From positions 1 through 6,909 of the forward strand of contig CAYGWP010000551.1 of assembly GCA_964353455.1 (NCBI GenBank): a DNA stretch of 6,909 bases, given 5' to 3'. Below, in pieces: positions 5,420-6,909 of the stretch. Under the pieces are notes generated by a model, which was given only the letters and a program-made list of their open reading frames with translations, was not told where the DNA came from and searched no databases. The translations under genes were made by a program, and so were the position numbers. Every line of letters starts with the position of its first letter. Position 1 is the first letter of the stretch. The DNA is from CAYGWP01 sp964353455. Its GTDB lineage: Bacteria > Planctomycetota > Phycisphaerae > FEN-1346.

Positions 5420-6556
5420 ATGGCGGGCGAGAAGATCATCGTGGCGATGTCGGGCGGCGTCGATTCATCCGTGGCTGCCGCCGTCCTGAAGGACCAGGGG
5501 TACCAGCCCATCGGGGCGTTCATGTGCGCGGGCCTGGCGGCGCCTGATGAAGGCGGCGGGCCGCGCAGGTGCTGTTCGCCCGACGATTCGGCCGATGCGC
5601 GGCGGGTGGCCGCACGCCTCGGCATTCCGTTCTCGATCCTCGATTTCGCGGAAGGTTTCGAGCGGCTCCAGGACCAGTTCTGTGAGGAGTACGGACGCGG
5701 GCGGACCCCGAACCCGTGCATCCACTGCAACCGGGACCTGAAGTTCGGGCGGCTCTTCGAGTACGCCGACCTTCTCGGCGCGCCGTACGTGGCCACGGGC
5801 CACTACGCCCGCTGCGAGTGGGAGGCCGGGCGGTGGCAACTTAAGCGCGGGCTGGACAGGTCGAAGGACCAGTCGTATTTTCTTTTCGCCGTCGCGCCGG
5901 AGCGCCTGGAGCGTGTCCGCCTGCCGCTCGGGGAGATGACGAAGGCCGATGTCCGCCGCATCGCCCGCGACCTGGGCCTGCCGGTGCACGACAAGCGCGA
6001 GAGCCAGGAGGTCTGCTTCGTCCCCGGCACGGTGGGCGAACTGGTGCGCCGGCGCCGGCCGGACCTCGTGAGGCCCGGGCCGGTGCTCGACATGGAGGGC
6101 CGTGTCATCGGCCGGCACGATGGGATCGTGAACTTCACAATCGGTCAGCGGCGGGGCCTGGGGATCGCGCTCGGGCGGCCGCAGTACGTCGTCGGCATCC
6201 GGGCGGAGGATGCGGCGGTCATCATCGGCCCGGCCGAGGCGACAAGGGCCGGCGGACTTGTCGCGGAGCACTGCGTCTGGCACGAAAAAGAAAAGGGTCC
6301 AGGACCCTTAACGCCTTTAGGGGTCCTGGGCCCTTTTCTTTTTCGGGCCGATGTGCAGATCCGGTATCGCCACGCCGCGGCCCCCGGGTGGATCGCGCGG
6401 CTGCCGGCCTCCGCGGAGGGCGGCGAGCGGGCCGAGGTCAAGTTCGACCAGCCGCAGCCCGCCGTCACGCCCGGCCAGGCCGCCGTCTTCTACCGCGACG
6501 ACCGTGTCTTAGGCGGAGGGTGGATTTTTTCTTCCTTATCCGAGCCGCGGGCGTAG
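5420..6556 (+). CDS. mnmA: tRNA-specific 2-thiouridylase MnmA with palindromic insert
   Basis: MnmA adenylates and thiolates U34 in the anticodon of tRNA-Lys, -Glu and -Gln, giving s2U34. The 378 residues show the ATP pyrophosphatase P-loop SGGVDSS (11-17), the first catalytic Cys in NPCIHCN (C100, C103), ATGHYAR (125-131), KDQSYFL (149-155), the second catalytic Cys in ESQEVCFVP (C199), FTIGQRRGLG (239-248), and the C-terminal barrel ending VTPGQAAVFYRDDRVLGGGWI. The variant RCCSPDD near 50-56 is common in the family. Residues ~289-308 come from a 57-bp palindromic element. From W287 to RYRH there are 27 residues where E. coli MnmA, as I recall it, has about 16, a net gain of about 11. The frame stays intact on both sides, so the enzyme is probably functional. 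ATG start without a Shine-Dalgarno sequence. Confidence 0.95.
   Translation: MAGEKIIVAMSGGVDSSVAAAVLKDQGYQPIGAFMCAGLAAPDEGGGPRRCCSPDDSADARRVAARLGIPFSILDFAEGFERLQDQFCEEYGRGRTPNPCIHCNRDLKFGRLFEYADLLGAPYVATGHYARCEWEAGRWQLKRGLDRSKDQSYFLFAVAPERLERVRLPLGEMTKADVRRIARDLGLPVHDKRESQEVCFVPGTVGELVRRRRPDLVRPGPVLDMEGRVIGRHDGIVNFTIGQRRGLGIALGRPQYVVGIRAEDAAVIIGPAEATRAGGLVAEHCVWHEKEKGPGPLTPLGVLGPFLFRADVQIRYRHAAAPGWIARLPASAEGGERAEVKFDQPQPAVTPGQAAVFYRDDRVLGGGWIFSSLSEPRA
6286..6342 (+). repeat. 57-bp palindromic element, copy 2 (inside mnmA)
   Basis: Same element as in pyrC, differing at only two positions (6322 and 6330). Here the hairpin is 25 bp (6283-6307 / 6321-6345) with one T-G wobble position and a 13-base loop. 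In the mnmA frame it reads KEKGPGPLTPLGVLGPFLF, a different frame of the element from the one used in pyrC. It lies between the conserved Trp of the central domain and the RYRH strand of the C-terminal barrel, a position where family members vary. Flanking bases differ completely from those of copy 1, so the shared 57 bp mark the element's limits. Confidence 0.92.
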
Positions 6557-6560
6557 GAGG

Positions 6561-6638
6561 ATGTGGCGCGGCCGGCTTGTCCGGCCGTGGGACAGTCTGC
6601 AAGTATAGCCACGGCCGGACAAGCCGGCCGTGCCACAT
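6561..6638. repeat. 78-bp inverted repeat after mnmA, arms themselves palindromic
   Basis: Arms 6561-6590 and 6609-6638 are complementary at 29 of 30 positions (mismatch in ATGTGGCG vs ATGTGGCA) around an 18-base loop. Each arm can also fold on itself: CACGGCCGG / CCGGCCGTG around a 5-base loop in the right arm, and nearly so in the left. So either one long hairpin or two short ones can form. It starts four bases after the mnmA stop and lies just upstream of the next gene. There is no T-run, so it is not a typical terminator. The sequence is unrelated to the 57-bp element and to the 80-bp palindrome. Confidence 0.9.
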
Positions 6639-6661
6639 GGGTGTGTCACACGGATAGCGAA

Positions 6662-6909
6662 GTGAATCATATTGTCATTATTCACATGGGCGCAGTCGGC
6701 GACCTGGTGCAGGCGTTGCCGGCGCTCAGGGCCGTAAGGTCGAAGTGGCCCGCAGCGCGGATCACGCTGGTCGGCCGGCCCGAGCGTGCCGCCGTCGCCC
6801 GCATGGCGGGCTACGTTGATGACTGCGCGGACTTCGACGATCCGACGAAGGCCGCCGTCGCCGGAGCCGACCTCGTTGTGGATTTCCTCTCGAAGCCCGC
6901 GCCTTTACC
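6662..6909 (+). CDS. Glycosyltransferase family 9 (heptosyltransferase-like), 5' part only
   Basis: The first 82 residues of a protein running off the window. It begins NHIVIIHMGAVGDLVQALPALRAVRSKWPAARITLVGRPERA, matching the GT9/ADP-heptose:LPS heptosyltransferase N-terminus (hydrophobic strand, G-A-x-G-D, LPALRAL, then a second strand ending at a Gly-Arg). Such enzymes transfer heptose or another sugar from a nucleotide donor onto lipopolysaccharide core or related glycans at the inner face of the inner membrane. The GTG at 6662 is chosen because family members begin a few residues before this first strand; an in-frame GTG at 6641 is possible and there is no clear Shine-Dalgarno site for either. 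The frame is open to the last base. The catalytic C-terminal domain lies outside, so the donor and acceptor cannot be judged. Confidence 0.75.
   Translation, partial: MNHIVIIHMGAVGDLVQALPALRAVRSKWPAARITLVGRPERAAVARMAGYVDDCADFDDPTKAAVAGADLVVDFLSKPAPL

Noticed and set aside
5465..6283. Minus-strand open frame of 272 codons opposite mnmA
   Set aside because: Shadow of mnmA, whose catalytic motifs are complete on the + strand.
1..6909. tRNA or rRNA genes
   Set aside because: I found no cloverleaf with TTCGA-type T-loop and acceptor pairing in the intergenic stretches, and no rRNA-like sequence.

Overview
This is a GC-rich bacterial chromosomal window of ordinary housekeeping genes with an unusual density of palindromic repeats. 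The composition, the mix of ATG/GTG/TTG starts with uneven Shine-Dalgarno use, and the loosely packed, mixed-orientation genes fit an environmental bacterium with a Gram-negative-type envelope: there is a GT9 (heptosyltransferase-like) glycosyltransferase and an exported TPR protein. Planctomycetota is my best guess, but the assignment is weak and rests on general resemblance only.

Layout. (1) About 2-1021 (+): a radical SAM/SPASM-like protein whose start may lie upstream of the window. (2) 1029-2105 (-): an exported TPR-repeat protein, convergent with the first gene. (3) 2106-2353: a divergent intergenic region with a good sigma70-type promoter for pyrB. (4) 2354-3337 (+): pyrB, aspartate carbamoyltransferase. 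(5) 3338-3452: two tandem hairpins. (6) 3453-4792 (+): pyrC, class I dihydroorotase. All its recognisable catalytic motifs are present, but they are split between two reading frames by a frameshift near 3657-3713. (7) 4796-4875: an 80-bp nested palindrome. (8) 4885-5214 (-): a PilZ-domain protein. (9) 5420-6556 (+): mnmA, tRNA 2-thiouridylase, with a -10 box so close to the ATG that its transcript may be leaderless. (10) 6561-6638: a 78-bp inverted repeat. (11) 6662 to the window end (+): the start of a GT9 glycosyltransferase.

Functionally, pyrB and pyrC encode consecutive steps of de novo pyrimidine synthesis (carbamoyl phosphate + aspartate to carbamoyl aspartate to dihydroorotate). mnmA makes the s2U34 modification in tRNA anticodons. 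The other genes are not obviously linked to these.

The most notable feature is a 57-bp, nearly perfectly palindromic element present twice, 55/57 identical, and both times inside a conserved protein-coding gene: pyrC (4067-4123) and mnmA (6286-6342). The two copies are read in different frames, neither introduces a stop in its host frame, and each falls in a stretch of the host protein that looks like a variable loop. This resembles the protein-inserted palindromic elements described in Rickettsia (RPEs), but the sequence is one I do not recognise. It also has the A-tract / GC-stem / T-tract form of a bidirectional intrinsic terminator. With the two intergenic palindromes, the window holds at least three distinct palindromic repeat types.
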